Positions 1-9,557 of a stretch of DNA of 64,000 bases are shown here, piece by piece. Source of the DNA: an uncultured Endozoicomonas sp. (lineage in GTDB: Bacteria; Pseudomonadota; Gammaproteobacteria; Pseudomonadales; Endozoicomonadaceae). The stretch is taken from NCBI RefSeq assembly GCF_947495845.1, contig NZ_CANMAO010000003.1:124001-188000 (forward strand), given 5' to 3'. The number at the start of each line of letters is the position of its first letter. Positions within the stretch are counted from its first letter, which is position 1. Position numbers and translations under genes: made by a program. The notes under the pieces were generated by a model. That model was not told where the DNA came from. It did no database searches and was given only the letters and a program-made list of their open reading frames with translations.

Positions 1-396
1 ACCTAATACAGCTTTGAAAACATTCACCACCGTCTGTTGAGCCTGAGAGTTTTGATAGGGTGAAAGCTCAATAAAATCGGAATTCAACGTAATAAAATAT
101 CGGGCACCGCCCATGTATCGCAGTTGATTAATGGTGACCTTGCGAATTTCTGCAGGCTGCGTCACAAAATAATCAATGGTTGCCAGCATCCGCAACGCCA
201 CATTGGTGGAGACTTTTGCCAGAGCCTGCTGACGGTCACTCTCCATTTCTTTTTCCCAAAGATAATTCACCAACAGCTGCGAGGTGAAAATCAAGGCAAA
301 CATAACCACCAAAAACCGACCCGCCAGAGTACTGGGAGAATAGATATTGATCTTGCTGATTAAAGCATGCCAACTGTTTTTGATCTTGCCAGTCAT
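1..396 (-). CDS. Sensor histidine kinase, N-terminal part (cut by window edge)
   Basis: The reverse strand reads open from an ATG at 396 to the window edge, 132 codons. The N-terminus (MTGKIKNSWHALISK) is followed by one hydrophobic segment (RFLVVMFALIFTSQLLVNYL, about residues 27-46) and then a soluble stretch that would be the periplasmic sensor region. No kinase core is visible because the gene runs off the window. It starts three bases after the stop codon of the response regulator on the same strand, so the two are very likely co-transcribed. The kinase assignment therefore rests on topology and on its partner, not on catalytic motifs. The signal it senses is unknown. Confidence 0.75.
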   Translation of the reverse strand, partial: MTGKIKNSWHALISKINIYSPSTLAGRFLVVMFALIFTSQLLVNYLWEKEMESDRQQALAKVSTNVALRMLATIDYFVTQPAEIRKVTINQLRYMGGARYFITLNSDFIELSPYQNSQAQQTVVNVFKAVLG

Positions 397-399
397 AAA

Positions 400-1161
400 T
401 TATTGATACGCCGTCACCGGCTCATGGGTGTGCTCAGTAAAGTGGACATCTGTCGCCAAAATGTAGCCGGAACCACGAACCGTTTTGATAATCTCTGGTG
501 ACTTTGCATCTTCCCCTAAACAATGCCTCAATCTGCTGATATGTACATCAATAAAACGATCCAATGGGTCAGAATTTCTTTTTCGTGTTTCTGCCGCAAT
601 ATATTCCCGACTCAGTACTTTGCCTGCGTTGTTAATAAACAACATCAGCAAGTTATAGTCAGCGCCTGAAAACGACAATGGTTTTCCATCGGCACTGTAT
701 AAAGCCCGGGTAACCGTATCGAGACAGAGACCATGAAACCAGCAGTATCTTAAAGAGGGCTTAACCATTGGTTCAACAGGTTCACTACGACGAAAAATCG
801 CTTTGATGCGGGCTAATAGTTCCCTTGGGTTAAAAGGCTTGGCAAGGTAATCATCAGCGCCAATTTCAAGACCAATAATCCGATCCATTTCATCCGACAC
901 TGCCGTCAACATAATCACCGGAACTTTGGAAAAAGTACGCAGGGTACGACACACTTCGAAGCCATCCATACCGGGCATCATAATATCCAGAACCACCATG
1001 GAACGGAGCGCTTCATCTGGTGACAGGCTTTGAAACCGATCGAGAAAGAACTCTCCATCGTCACAAGCCTCAACACAGAAGCCATGCTTTGACAGGTACT
1101 CAGCAATCAACTGACGAATACCATCATCGTCATCCACAACAAAAATCCGATGTGCTCCCAT
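400..1161 (-). CDS. OmpR-family response regulator
   Basis: A 253-residue two-domain regulator. The receiver domain (about 5-118) carries the acidic cluster DDDD at 10-13, the phospho-acceptor D59 in VVLDIMMPG, and K108 in AKPFNP. A winged-helix DNA-binding domain follows (about 145-240, ending in the family-typical VRGSGYIL). Phosphorylation by the downstream sensor kinase should control DNA binding. The gene is divergent from mglB across about 210 bases, but nothing seen shows that it controls the mgl operon. OmpR/PhoB class is clear; the specific system is not identified. Confidence 0.93.
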   Translation of the reverse strand: MGAHRIFVVDDDDGIRQLIAEYLSKHGFCVEACDDGEFFLDRFQSLSPDEALRSMVVLDIMMPGMDGFEVCRTLRTFSKVPVIMLTAVSDEMDRIIGLEIGADDYLAKPFNPRELLARIKAIFRRSEPVEPMVKPSLRYCWFHGLCLDTVTRALYSADGKPLSFSGADYNLLMLFINNAGKVLSREYIAAETRKRNSDPLDRFIDVHISRLRHCLGEDAKSPEIIKTVRGSGYILATDVHFTEHTHEPVTAYQ

Positions 1162-1372
1162 GCTCCCTCCTGTACTTTCTTTATCCTGATTATTTCAGTC
1201 AATAGAAAGTGGATAAATGACGTCTGGCAATAATCAGACGCTTTATCATAATTATTTTAAGGTTTTGTTACACTTCGTTGATCTCTCTTACCCTAACATC
1301 CATTTTCATTTGATAGCATTAGTTGACGCAAAAATACCAAATATAAAATTCACATAAAAGAGAGCAACAAAG

Positions 1373-2347
1373 ATGAAAAAAACTACCATGTTTGCTGCCA
1401 TAATGGCAGCTATGACCTTTGGCGGTACTGCGAACGCCAGCACAACTCTGGGTGTTACTGTCTACAAATACGACGATAACTTCATGGCTACCGTCAGAAG
1501 AGCCATCGAAGCGGAAGCTGGTAAAGTAGAAGACGTTCGTCTTCTTATGAACGATTCGCAGAACGACCAATCCAAGCAGAACGATCAGGTGGACGTGATG
1601 CTGGCCAAAGGTGTTGATGCTCTGGCCATCAACCTGGTTGACCCTGCCGCCGCGCCGGTCATTATCCAGAAAGCAAAACTGGATAACGTGCCCATCGTTT
1701 TCTACAACAAAGAACCAAGCGCGGACGCACTGGCCAGTTACGAGCACGCTTACTATGTGGGCACAGACTCCAAAGAGTCCGGCATTATTCAGGGTGAGCT
1801 GATCAGTGAGCACTGGATTCAAAACCCTGCATGGGACTTGAACGGCGATGGCAAAATCCAGTATGTACTGCTCAAAGGTGAGCCAGGCCATCCAGACGCT
1901 GAAGCCAGAACGTCCTACGTTATCTCCACTATGAACGACAAGGGATATGAGACAGAAGCTCTGCACCTGGATACCGCCATGTGGGATACCGCCATGGCTA
2001 AAGACAAGGTTGACGCCTGGATCTCTGGCCCTAACGCTGAAAAAATCGAAGTAGTCATCGCCAACAACGATGCCATGGCCATGGGCGCCATCGAATCTCT
2101 GAAGGCTGCTGATAAGTCTTCCATTCCGGTTTTCGGTGTAGACGCGCTGACCGAAGCACTGGCTCTGATCAAAAATGGCCAGATGCAAGGTACCGTTCTA
2201 AACGATGCCAACAACCAGGCTAAAGCGGCCTTCGAACTGGCGAATAACCTGGCCAACGGCAAGGCTGCCGGCGAAGGTACCAACTGGAATATTGAAAACA
2301 AAGTTGTTCGTGTTCCTTACGTTGGTGTTGATAGTAGCGACCTGTAA
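1373..2347 (+). CDS. mglB: Galactose/glucose-binding periplasmic protein MglB
   Basis: Periplasmic receptor of the Mgl ABC importer; it binds D-galactose or D-glucose and delivers it to MglAC. The 324 residues begin with a signal peptide (lysines, a hydrophobic core, and a likely cut after NAS near residue 23). A periplasmic-binding-protein fold of the ribose/galactose class follows. The loop DLNGDGKIQ at 155-163 is the EF-hand-like calcium site characteristic of MglB. Size is close to E. coli MglB. It is the first gene of mglBAC; a stem-loop just after the stop would favour more MglB than MglA/MglC, a usual arrangement for binding proteins. Confidence 0.95.
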   Translation: MKKTTMFAAIMAAMTFGGTANASTTLGVTVYKYDDNFMATVRRAIEAEAGKVEDVRLLMNDSQNDQSKQNDQVDVMLAKGVDALAINLVDPAAAPVIIQKAKLDNVPIVFYNKEPSADALASYEHAYYVGTDSKESGIIQGELISEHWIQNPAWDLNGDGKIQYVLLKGEPGHPDAEARTSYVISTMNDKGYETEALHLDTAMWDTAMAKDKVDAWISGPNAEKIEVVIANNDAMAMGAIESLKAADKSSIPVFGVDALTEALALIKNGQMQGTVLNDANNQAKAAFELANNLANGKAAGEGTNWNIENKVVRVPYVGVDSSDL

Positions 2348-2356
2348 ATCGCTATG

Positions 2357-2396
2357 ATAAATCAGGGTTAAACCTATAGATTTAACCCTGATTTAT
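2357..2396 (+). promoter_or_regulatory. Perfect 16-bp stem-loop after mglB
   Basis: A 16-bp perfect inverted repeat (ATAAATCAGGGTTAAA and its complement) around an 8-base loop starts 9 bases after the mglB stop. There is no T-run, so it is more likely an mRNA-stabilising or attenuating hairpin than a full terminator. Its distal end overlaps the first bases of the palindromic repeat element at 2395. Confidence 0.7.
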
Positions 2397-2555
2397 ACCA
2401 ATGGCGCTTTTAAATTATGGAGCGAGCACGTTATTTTGGGCGACTGGGCAAGGCGAAGAGACGAGTCATAGCTGAAGCTATGGCGAGGAACTTCAACGCA
2501 GATCCAGTCGCTCAAAATAGCTGCGCAGACCATAATTTAAAAGCAGAATTGGTAT
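2395..2555. repeat. 161-bp palindromic element, family 1 (copy 1)
   Basis: The ends are inverted repeats (ATACCAAT...AAATTATGG against CCATAATTTAAAA...ATTGGTAT, with a few mismatches), and much of the interior is also self-complementary, including TATTTTGGGCGACTGG against CCAGTCGCTCAAAATA and a central CATAGCTGAAGCTATG hairpin. A second copy of exactly the same length and about 90% similar by eye lies at 60562-60722. It resembles a miniature inverted-repeat element: no transposase, and the short open frames inside are not credible genes. Here it separates mglB from mglA. Confidence 0.85.
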
Positions 2556-2645
2556 TATACAACACCTCTCTTTCTCGTTTTAAGAGCAGTTGGTGGAAAC
2601 TATAAATTCCGCCGGGTGTTCTGTGTCTCTAAAAGTCAGAAAGCT

Positions 2646-4157
2646 ATGGAAACCAGCACCCAGAATGATTGGCTTCTGGAAATGAACGACGTCAGTAAGT
2701 CGTTTCCCGGAGTAAAAGCCCTGGACAGGGTTAATTTAAAAGTCCGACCTCATTCCGTCCATGCCTTAATGGGAGAAAACGGTGCGGGGAAATCGACCTT
2801 ATTAAAATGCCTGTTTGGTATTTATGAAAAAGACGAAGGCAGTATTTATTTTCAAGGTCAGCCTGTTGAATTTGAATCTTCAAAAGAAGCATTGGATCAC
2901 GGTGTCTCCATGGTTCATCAGGAGTTAAACCAGGTATTGCAATCCAGTGTGATGGATAACGTCTGGTTAGGTCGGTATCCAAAGAAAAATGGCTTTATTG
3001 ATCACAAAGCCATGTACGATGAAACCAAACAGATATTTGAAGAACTTGATATTGATGTAGACCCAAAAGATAAAGTCGCGGATCTCTCCGTTTCCAAACG
3101 ACAGATGGTAGAAATTGCCAAGGCATTTTCCTACAACGCCAAAATCGTCATTATGGACGAACCGACATCGTCGCTGTCGGAAAAAGAAGTCCGCCACTTA
3201 TTCACCATTATTAGAAAACTAAAAGACCGTGGCTGTGGCATTGTTTATATCTCTCACAAAATGGATGAGATCTTTGCCGTCTGCGACGATATCACGATCC
3301 TCCGGGATGGCCAGTGGGTAACCACACGACCCCTGGAAGGGCTGGATATGGATCAGATCATCAGCTTGATGGTCGGCCGTGAGCTGACACAGCGCTTCCC
3401 GCCACGAGATAACGAGCCAAAAGAAGTGATCCTTGAAGTCAGCAACCTGACAGCCAAGAATCAACCTTCCATTCAGGATGTCAGTTTTGATCTCAGGAAA
3501 GGAGAAGTTCTGGGTATTGCCGGCCTTGTGGGTGCTCGAAGAACCGATGTCGTTGAAACTATTTTTGGCATCCGCGATAAAAGCAGTGGTTCCATCACGC
3601 TCCATGGCAAAAAGCTGTCCAACAAAGATGCCTATGAAGCGATTCACAACGGCTTCTCACTGGTCACTGAAGAGCGTCGTGCAACTGGCATCTATTCAAC
3701 ACTGGATATCACCTTTAACTCACTGATCGCCAACATTGAAAAATACAAAGGCAAATCCGGACTGCTCAGCAGTAAATCCATGGGGGATGACACTCAGTGG
3801 GTGATCGACTCCATGAAAGTGAAAACCCCGGGGCATAAAACCCGAATCGGCTCACTGTCTGGTGGTAATCAACAGAAAGTGGTTATTGGTCGATGGCTGC
3901 TGACTCAACCAGAAATCCTGATGCTTGATGAGCCCACTCGAGGAATCGATGTTGGCGCCAAGTTTGAGATTTACCAACTGATACTGGATCTCGCTAAAAA
4001 AGATAAAGGCATCATTATGATCTCCTCAGAAATGCCAGAGCTGCTCGGTGTCACCGACCGAATCATGGTGATGAGTAATGGTCGTGTTGCCGGCATTGTT
4101 AATACCAAAGACACCACCCAGCACGAAATTCTTGAGCTGGCTGCGAAGTATTTGTAA
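2646..4157 (+). CDS. mglA: Galactose/methyl galactoside ABC importer ATPase MglA
   Basis: Cytoplasmic double ATPase energising galactose uptake with MglB and MglC. The ATG at 2646 is preferred because [22 protein letters not shown] aligns with the E. coli MglA N-terminus; an upstream GTG at 2616 would add ten residues. The first nucleotide-binding domain has Walker [10 protein letters not shown] near 43-51 and [12 protein letters not shown] as its Walker B region. The second has a degenerate Walker A (GLVGARRTD) but an intact LSGGNQQK signature and [13 protein letters not shown], as usual for monosaccharide importers. Predicted 503 residues. About 300 bases with a hairpin and a repeat element separate it from mglB. 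Confidence 0.95.
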   Translation: METSTQNDWLLEMNDVSKSFPGVKALDRVNLKVRPHSVHALMGENGAGKSTLLKCLFGIYEKDEGSIYFQGQPVEFESSKEALDHGVSMVHQELNQVLQSSVMDNVWLGRYPKKNGFIDHKAMYDETKQIFEELDIDVDPKDKVADLSVSKRQMVEIAKAFSYNAKIVIMDEPTSSLSEKEVRHLFTIIRKLKDRGCGIVYISHKMDEIFAVCDDITILRDGQWVTTRPLEGLDMDQIISLMVGRELTQRFPPRDNEPKEVILEVSNLTAKNQPSIQDVSFDLRKGEVLGIAGLVGARRTDVVETIFGIRDKSSGSITLHGKKLSNKDAYEAIHNGFSLVTEERRATGIYSTLDITFNSLIANIEKYKGKSGLLSSKSMGDDTQWVIDSMKVKTPGHKTRIGSLSGGNQQKVVIGRWLLTQPEILMLDEPTRGIDVGAKFEIYQLILDLAKKDKGIIMISSEMPELLGVTDRIMVMSNGRVAGIVNTKDTTQHEILELAAKYL

Positions 4158-4207
4158 CCAATTTTGATTTTTAATTTTAGTTTAAATAAAAAGGGGGGAG
4201 GACTGCC

Positions 4208-5236
4208 ATGAGCAACGCCAGCAGTCTTACAGCGGGAAAACAATTTAATGTCCTGCGTTTGATTAAAGAAGGTGGCATTTATGCTGTACTTCTGATTCTT
4301 CTTGCTGTGATTATTATTCAGGAACCGTCGTTTGTTAGCCTGAGAAACATCAGCAACATACTTACTCAGTCGTCTGTACGAATCATTATTGCACTGGGTG
4401 TTGCCAGTTTGATTGTCACGCAGGGTACTGACTTATCGGCTGGTCGTCAGGTGGGTTTGGCAGCGGTTATTTCTGCAACCCTGTTACAAGCGCTGGAAAA
4501 CGTCAATAAAGTATTCCCTGAAATAGGCCCAATGCCGATTCCGGCGGTGATTCTTATTGTCTGCGCCATCGGTGCCATTATTGGTATGGTAAACGGCATT
4601 GTGGTGGCCTACCTGAAGGTAACGCCATTTATTGCCACCATGGGCTCCATGATTATCGTGTATGGACTTAACTCCCTCTATTACGATTATGTAGGCGCGT
4701 CACCTGTCGCTGGTTTTGCCCCTCAGTTCTCAGAGTTTACCCAGGGGTTTATAAGGCTTGGTGATTTCAGGCTGTCGTATATTACTTTTTATGCAGCCAT
4801 TGCCACGGTATTCAGCTGGATTCTCTGGAACAAAACCGTCTTTGGTAAAAACATTTTTGCCATCGGTGGTAACCCGGAAGCGGCGAAGGTCTCCGGCGTT
4901 AACGTACCGCTGACCCTGTTGAAAGTGTATGCTCTATCCGGCATCTTCTATGCCTTTGCAGGTCTTCTGGAAGCTGGTCGTATAGGCTCAGCCACCAACA
5001 ACCTCGGCTTCCTCTACGAGTTGGATGCCATTGCCGCCTGTGTGGTGGGCGGAGTGTCCTTCGCCGGTGGTGTGGGTAGTATTATGGGTGTGGTCACCGG
5101 TGTGCTGATTTTTACCATCATTAACTATGGTATGACCTACATCGGTATCAACCCGTATTGGCAGTTCATTATCAAAGGCGGAATTATTATCTTCGCTGTG
5201 GCATTGGACTCAATGAAGTACGCTGACAAAAAATAA
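4208..5236 (+). CDS. mglC: Galactose ABC importer permease MglC
   Basis: Inner-membrane permease of the Mgl transporter, 342 residues, almost wholly hydrophobic, as expected for the BPD_transp_2 family. Blocks such as QSSVRIIIALGVA, QGTDLSAGRQVGLAA and IGGNPEAAKVSGVNV follow E. coli MglC closely. A strong Shine-Dalgarno (AAGGGGGGAGG) lies ahead of the ATG. It follows mglA after 50 bases and ends the operon. Confidence 0.95.
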   Translation: MSNASSLTAGKQFNVLRLIKEGGIYAVLLILLAVIIIQEPSFVSLRNISNILTQSSVRIIIALGVASLIVTQGTDLSAGRQVGLAAVISATLLQALENVNKVFPEIGPMPIPAVILIVCAIGAIIGMVNGIVVAYLKVTPFIATMGSMIIVYGLNSLYYDYVGASPVAGFAPQFSEFTQGFIRLGDFRLSYITFYAAIATVFSWILWNKTVFGKNIFAIGGNPEAAKVSGVNVPLTLLKVYALSGIFYAFAGLLEAGRIGSATNNLGFLYELDAIAACVVGGVSFAGGVGSIMGVVTGVLIFTIINYGMTYIGINPYWQFIIKGGIIIFAVALDSMKYADKK

Positions 5237-5244
5237 AAACACAT

Positions 5245-5280
5245 GTCCCATCAGGTTGTGACCAATCAACCAGATGGGAC
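5245..5280. terminator. Stem-loop after mglC
   Basis: GTCCCATC-A-GGTTG pairs with CAACC-A-GATGGGAC just past the mglC stop. The stem is strong but no T-tract follows on either strand, so termination is likely but not certain. It sits between the convergent mglC and the orphan gene at 5289. Confidence 0.55.
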
Positions 5281-5288
5281 TTAGCGTT

Positions 5289-6446
5289 TCAACAGCCTAA
5301 ATTTAGACTCCCTCTCCTCTTTCTTTCCCTCTCCTCTTTCTTTCCCTCAGCTACCATTCTTTTAAAAAGATCATCACCTGTAAAGCCAACAAACCATCCA
5401 TTAAAAAAATAGCCATCAAAAAATCCTTTTAATTTTAACACCATATTTTCATCTATAACCACATCCATATTTTCATCTATAACCACATCCATATTTTCAT
5501 CTATAACTACATCCATATTTTCCAAACTATTTTCACCAGAAACATAAACCTCGGAATTATTATTCTTATATTTTTCAACGATACTCCTTAGCGATGCAAC
5601 CTTAAACAGGTTTTTAGCATCATATAAACAATAGAGAAGTTCCATACCAGATTTCGAATAGCCTTTAATTTCGAAAAACTCCCTAGTGTTCAAAGAGGCA
5701 TCACAATTCAGCCTTTCTTCTAACACCTTATCAATCAACCCTCTTATCAAACTCTGCAACTTATCAGGAAGATCAGTGAAAACATCACAATCTTTATGCA
5801 CAAGGTTTAAAAACATCCCAAGCTGATAAAAACAAAATGCTACCTTTTTACCATTAAAAATACTATTTTTAAGATACTTAATAGAGTCATCATACTCTTC
5901 AGCACTTAAAGAATACTCTCCATCTATCAAAGTTAAATTTTCACAACATTTTTCATATGAAAAAGTAAATGCTTTTAATATAGCCAGTATAACCCCTCCT
6001 CTTTCACTCTCTACAATCATTTTATAAAACAATGCTATATCCTGAGGAAAAAATCTTTTCTCTCGATCATTATTTATCTGATTCAATAATACACCAAAGA
6101 AAACATCAATATACTTTGGCACTCTTAGTTTACGCTCTACTTTACTCACAGGCTTACTATTTAGTTTCGCAACTGCGCTATTACACCCACTGTTTTCATT
6201 GCTCTCATCGCCCTTTAACTCAGCACTGACTTTTCTCACCTTGTATTTAATGGCTGATTCACAACCATTTTCTAAGCTCGCTTGATTAACAACATCACAC
6301 TTAGGCATTTTTTGATCCACATCTGCAACCATTACCAGATGAGAGGCATGCCTTTTACCACTAATAACAGGGGGCTGAGTATTTTTAGCCGACCTTTCCA
6401 TCAAGCCAAAAATATTAGGCAAAAAACTATTGTTATCACTAATCAT
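5289..6446 (-). CDS. Hypothetical protein with in-frame 8-residue tandem repeats
   Basis: A 385-residue protein of unknown function. The N-terminal third is polar; the middle (roughly 115-290) has long helical, Leu/Lys-rich stretches. It then carries three copies of the octapeptide ENMDVVID plus a partial fourth. The C-terminus is very charged (EGKKEERERKRRG), also written by a short repeated purine tract at 5306-5348. No signal peptide or membrane segment is seen. Base composition is clearly more AT-rich than mgl or cueR, which suggests acquired or fast-evolving DNA. An effector role is possible, but nothing shows it directly. Confidence 0.7.
   Translation of the reverse strand: MISDNNSFLPNIFGLMERSAKNTQPPVISGKRHASHLVMVADVDQKMPKCDVVNQASLENGCESAIKYKVRKVSAELKGDESNENSGCNSAVAKLNSKPVSKVERKLRVPKYIDVFFGVLLNQINNDREKRFFPQDIALFYKMIVESERGGVILAILKAFTFSYEKCCENLTLIDGEYSLSAEEYDDSIKYLKNSIFNGKKVAFCFYQLGMFLNLVHKDCDVFTDLPDKLQSLIRGLIDKVLEERLNCDASLNTREFFEIKGYSKSGMELLYCLYDAKNLFKVASLRSIVEKYKNNNSEVYVSGENSLENMDVVIDENMDVVIDENMDVVIDENMVLKLKGFFDGYFFNGWFVGFTGDDLFKRMVAEGKKEERERKRRGSLNLGC
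5442..5522 (-). repeat. 24-bp tandem repeat inside the orphan gene
   Basis: Three nearly identical 24-bp units (5442-5465, 5466-5489, 5490-5513), with one base change in the third, followed by nine bases of a fourth. The unit length is a multiple of three, so copy-number change would add or remove octapeptides without a frameshift. Confidence 0.95.
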
Positions 6447-6631
6447 ACTTACGACCCCAAGTTATTTATGCAAATAGTTAGGACAAAATGCTATAAGAAA
6501 GGTTCCATAAATAAGATATTTCTTTGCATCGAATCATTCCTGATGTATTGATTGGTCATCAGAAAATAAGGTTTCATGTCACCAGTTACATGTTTTAATC
6601 TGGGGCTGATGATGAGAATTAGGCAACAATC

Positions 6632-7018
6632 ATGAACATATCCGAAGCAGCCGAACTCACCGGCTTAACGCCAAAGACCATCCGCTATTACGAAAGCCGG
6701 CAATTAGTTTCACCCGCAGCCCGGTTGCCGAATGGCTACCGCGATTATCAAAACAACCATATACGAGAGCTTTCTTTTGTCCACCATGCCAGAGAATTGG
6801 GTTTTACTCTTGAAGAATCAGGTAGCTTATTAGGTCTGTACAGAAATAATAAGCGACGGAGCGCGGACGTAAAAATGCTGGCTCAGCAGAAAATCCAAGA
6901 TGTGGAAGTGAAGATCAAACAATTACAAACGATCAGGAAAAGCCTTAAAGCGTTGACTGAATGTTGCCAGGGAGATGACCAGCCAGACTGTCCGATTCTG
7001 GACAAACTGGCTGGTTAA
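6632..7018 (+). CDS. cueR: MerR-family copper-responsive regulator CueR
   Basis: 128 residues. The N-terminal MerR helix-turn-helix (MNISEAAELTGLTPKTIRYYE) is followed by the dimerisation helix. The metal loop is diagnostic: C112 and C120 in CCQGDDQPDCPI correspond to the two copper-binding cysteines of E. coli CueR, and S77 sits where monovalent-metal regulators have serine. It should activate copper efflux genes when Cu(I) binds. No copA or copper oxidase gene is visible in the window; the DUF411 protein at 9680 is the only other plausible metal protein nearby. Confidence 0.9.
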   Translation: MNISEAAELTGLTPKTIRYYESRQLVSPAARLPNGYRDYQNNHIRELSFVHHARELGFTLEESGSLLGLYRNNKRRSADVKMLAQQKIQDVEVKIKQLQTIRKSLKALTECCQGDDQPDCPILDKLAG

Positions 7019-7022
7019 AAAA

Positions 7023-7814
7023 TCAGGTGGTCTGATCCAGAAAAGCGATGACTTGCTGACCCAGATCTGCAGGTGAGGCGTCAGCAGAAATCTCAAGATG
7101 CCTCTTCAGCTCCCCCCTACCGAGTAAGCTGGATAACATGCCTGATAAGCCCCGTTGCTGACGGTCCACTTCAAACCACAGTTTCAGTCGTTTCTCGTCC
7201 CGCCAGGCAACCACCTCAAGCTCTCGCCAGCGGCCGAGGAATTTTCCAGATACCGGCACAAATTCAAATTCCTGCACAAACGGTAGCTCGAAGCCTTTTG
7301 CCGCTTCGCATTCTGCCTGACGGAGTTGTAAACCAGATCCCATAAGCGCTTCGAACAAGCTACGCAACAATGGATCAGGCCTGACCACCAGTAGATCCGT
7401 ATCCGAAGGGTCAATAGCGAACTGGATATCCAGGCCCGTTTCCAGCCACACCTTACCTTCCCCCAGGGTAATAGGTGTATTCCAAGGCAACGTAAAACTG
7501 TCTTTAAAAACCCGCTCCTCGCCCGCCGCAATAATAAACGACTCTGGTAGTGACCACTCACTGAGGGAGTAAACTTGTTTTACTTTCTCCTTAACCGATT
7601 CGTCACCATTACCTTTATTCCTTTCAATCTCTTCAAAATACTGACAGCAAATATCGAGATAAATATTATCAATTTGCTGCTCGATACTTCCGCCCTTCAC
7701 ATAGATATTGAAATCGACCCGTTCTCCAGGAACTAATTCCGGTTGCTTTAGAACAGCGTCAACTTTAGCAGCACCAATAGAAAGAGATGCCATGGCTTTT
7801 TTCAGTAGTGACAT
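7023..7814 (-). CDS. Spo0M-like (sporulation-control family) arrestin-fold protein
   Basis: Predicted 263 residues. The opening MSLLKKAMASLSIGAAKVDA and the following VPGERVDFNIYVKGG are typical of the SpoOM family, which has an arrestin-like beta-sandwich and occurs widely in bacteria that do not sporulate. The ATG at 7814 is preferred to a GTG at 7829 because it gives the usual family N-terminus. No signal peptide. It converges with cueR, with four bases between the stops. Molecular function in Gram-negatives is unknown. Confidence 0.85.
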   Translation of the reverse strand: MSLLKKAMASLSIGAAKVDAVLKQPELVPGERVDFNIYVKGGSIEQQIDNIYLDICCQYFEEIERNKGNGDESVKEKVKQVYSLSEWSLPESFIIAAGEERVFKDSFTLPWNTPITLGEGKVWLETGLDIQFAIDPSDTDLLVVRPDPLLRSLFEALMGSGLQLRQAECEAAKGFELPFVQEFEFVPVSGKFLGRWRELEVVAWRDEKRLKLWFEVDRQQRGLSGMLSSLLGRGELKRHLEISADASPADLGQQVIAFLDQTT

Positions 7815-7854
7815 ATACGGCTTTTGCACACTATTTTTGGTTTATAAAAATGGT

Positions 7855-8460
7855 TTATTGAGGCCACTGCAACTGGCCATTAACCACCAGCACACAATCC
7901 ATTCCAGCTGAGGTAGCTGCCTGTCGTCCAAGCTCGGTATCCTCAAATACCAGGCAACGCTTTGGCTCAATGCCCATCTGCTCTGCAGCTTTCAGAAACG
8001 TTTCCGGATGCGGTTTGCCATTGTTGACATCCGTCACGGTGACCAACGTATCGAGACGATCCAGCACACCCACTTCATTCAATAACGCTAAAGCATCTCC
8101 ACGCAGAGCGCCGGTTCCGACCGCCAGTTTTTTCTTACCTTCTGCAGCCAGTAATACCTGATACGTTTCCTCGATCAACACGGGTCCCTGAAAGATATCT
8201 TCCAGCGACTGTCGCTTGGTTTCAGCCACCTTATTCGTATCCAGAGCCAAGTTATAACGATCACTGATCATTTCAGCGGTTCTCTCCGTGGAAACACCGC
8301 CAAGAGAATGGTGCCATTGGCGATCATAGGGAAAACCATGGATTTCTGATGTTTTCTTCCAGGCATCGAGATGGGAAGGCATTGAGTCAATCAAAGTGCC
8401 ATCCATATCAAAAATGATGGCATCATAGCGCTGAAGTTTGCTGAGCATATTCACTCTCAT
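7855..8460 (-). CDS. HAD-superfamily phosphatase, YqaB-like
   Basis: A 201-residue HAD hydrolase of the beta-phosphoglucomutase/YqaB group. Motif I is FDMDGTLIDS near 17-26 (the first Asp is the nucleophile), motif II is VGTGA, motif III lies at the GKPHPE lysine and motif IV is VFEDTELG. A small helical cap sits between motifs I and II. The closest recognised relative is E. coli YqaB, which acts on fructose-1-phosphate, but substrate cannot be fixed from sequence. It lies 40 bases downstream of nothing but the Spo0M gene start, on the same strand. Confidence 0.88.
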   Translation of the reverse strand: MRVNMLSKLQRYDAIIFDMDGTLIDSMPSHLDAWKKTSEIHGFPYDRQWHHSLGGVSTERTAEMISDRYNLALDTNKVAETKRQSLEDIFQGPVLIEETYQVLLAAEGKKKLAVGTGALRGDALALLNEVGVLDRLDTLVTVTDVNNGKPHPETFLKAAEQMGIEPKRCLVFEDTELGRQAATSAGMDCVLVVNGQLQWPQ

Positions 8461-8566
8461 GGCGTCTACAGGAATACCGTGTTTTATACATCCTCGGGAA
8501 AGTCGTCAACCTACTTCAGGATATATTTCATATACTGAGCAACCAGATTAACTGACAGGAAAGGTG

Positions 8567-9448
8567 TTATTTTGAGCAACTGAATTTCAAAGACACACGA
8601 CAGAACTTTGGTATTAGATACCTGGCGATTTTCTCATCAACGATCCGACAGACATTTTGTATAGCCTCAAGGAATCTGACAGCCAACGAGTCTGACGGCA
8701 ACACCAACCGGATGGGGGCCAATATAGATTGACCGATAATAGGCTCTAAAAACCCTTCTGTTGTCACTTTGGCCTGTTCAAAAGGATCTTTAAAGCGGTG
8801 AACGTCCGCTCTGGTAAAGTTATGCACATCAATGCAATCATGCTCCCAACGCAATCGAGTGGTCGATTTTCGCTTCAGGAACATATAGACCTTATTCAAA
8901 AGTACTAAAGGCATCTTCAACAAATTTATTGCCAACGCACCAAACCAGGTAGGCTCGCCAATGATCACTACCTGGCCTCCTGGCTTTAGCACCCTATGAA
9001 CTTCTATTAGAAACTGATCTGGGTGAGGAAGGTGATGAAGAAATGCACAGCCAACAATGAGCTCAACACTATTATCATCAAAAGGCAGTCGTATCATATC
9101 GGAAACACACGTTTCTATGTCAGCTCCAACGTTCCGGGCATTCTCGAGGGCAACATCAAGACTCACTTTACTGATATCAACGGCGATGACCTTATCATAC
9201 CAGCCTGTAGTCGCCAGATTCACTGCCAGATTCCCCGTTCCAGCACCGACATCTACCACTTTACCTTCCTTCTTCAGTGGATTGACAGCGACCCGCTCTA
9301 ACTCAGAAATCAGCTTCTTTCTGGTCGATGGGGTAAAACTCACCCCCATTCTTTCATCGTATGTCTGAGCTTCTACCTCATCATGGAATCGCCGGTTAGT
9401 ATTCAAGATCCGATCAGTATCTACATTCAATTTCACAACACACTCCAT
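8567..9448 (-). CDS. Class I SAM-dependent methyltransferase
   Basis: 293 residues with a Rossmann methyltransferase domain. Motif I is VVDVGAGTGNLAVNLA (about 63-78), an acidic motif II follows (VIAVDIS), and a later motif is LIVGCAFLHHLPHP, as in Methyltransf_11 proteins. The C-terminal part (after about 190) is basic with a hydrophobic patch (NLLKMPLVLLNKVYMFL), so it may touch membrane or a lipid-like substrate. Target unknown; neighbours give no pathway. Confidence 0.85.
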   Translation of the reverse strand: MECVVKLNVDTDRILNTNRRFHDEVEAQTYDERMGVSFTPSTRKKLISELERVAVNPLKKEGKVVDVGAGTGNLAVNLATTGWYDKVIAVDISKVSLDVALENARNVGADIETCVSDMIRLPFDDNSVELIVGCAFLHHLPHPDQFLIEVHRVLKPGGQVVIIGEPTWFGALAINLLKMPLVLLNKVYMFLKRKSTTRLRWEHDCIDVHNFTRADVHRFKDPFEQAKVTTEGFLEPIIGQSILAPIRLVLPSDSLAVRFLEAIQNVCRIVDEKIARYLIPKFCRVSLKFSCSK

Positions 9449-9557
9449 TGCGTTTATAGCGGAAATGATTGCTTTCAGTATCGGACGTTATCCTTTTATT
9501 TTTACCTTATCGGAATTCATAAATATCTTGTAAGTACCCAACCCTATGACCGGATAC

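Noticed and set aside
2417-2605. Open frame inside the family-1 repeat
   Set aside because: It is wholly inside or just beyond a palindromic element, with no ribosome site or protein-like composition; the same sequence at 60562 does not keep a matching frame context.
5442-5522. CRISPR-like array
   Set aside because: Units are contiguous with no spacers, and are in frame within a coding region.
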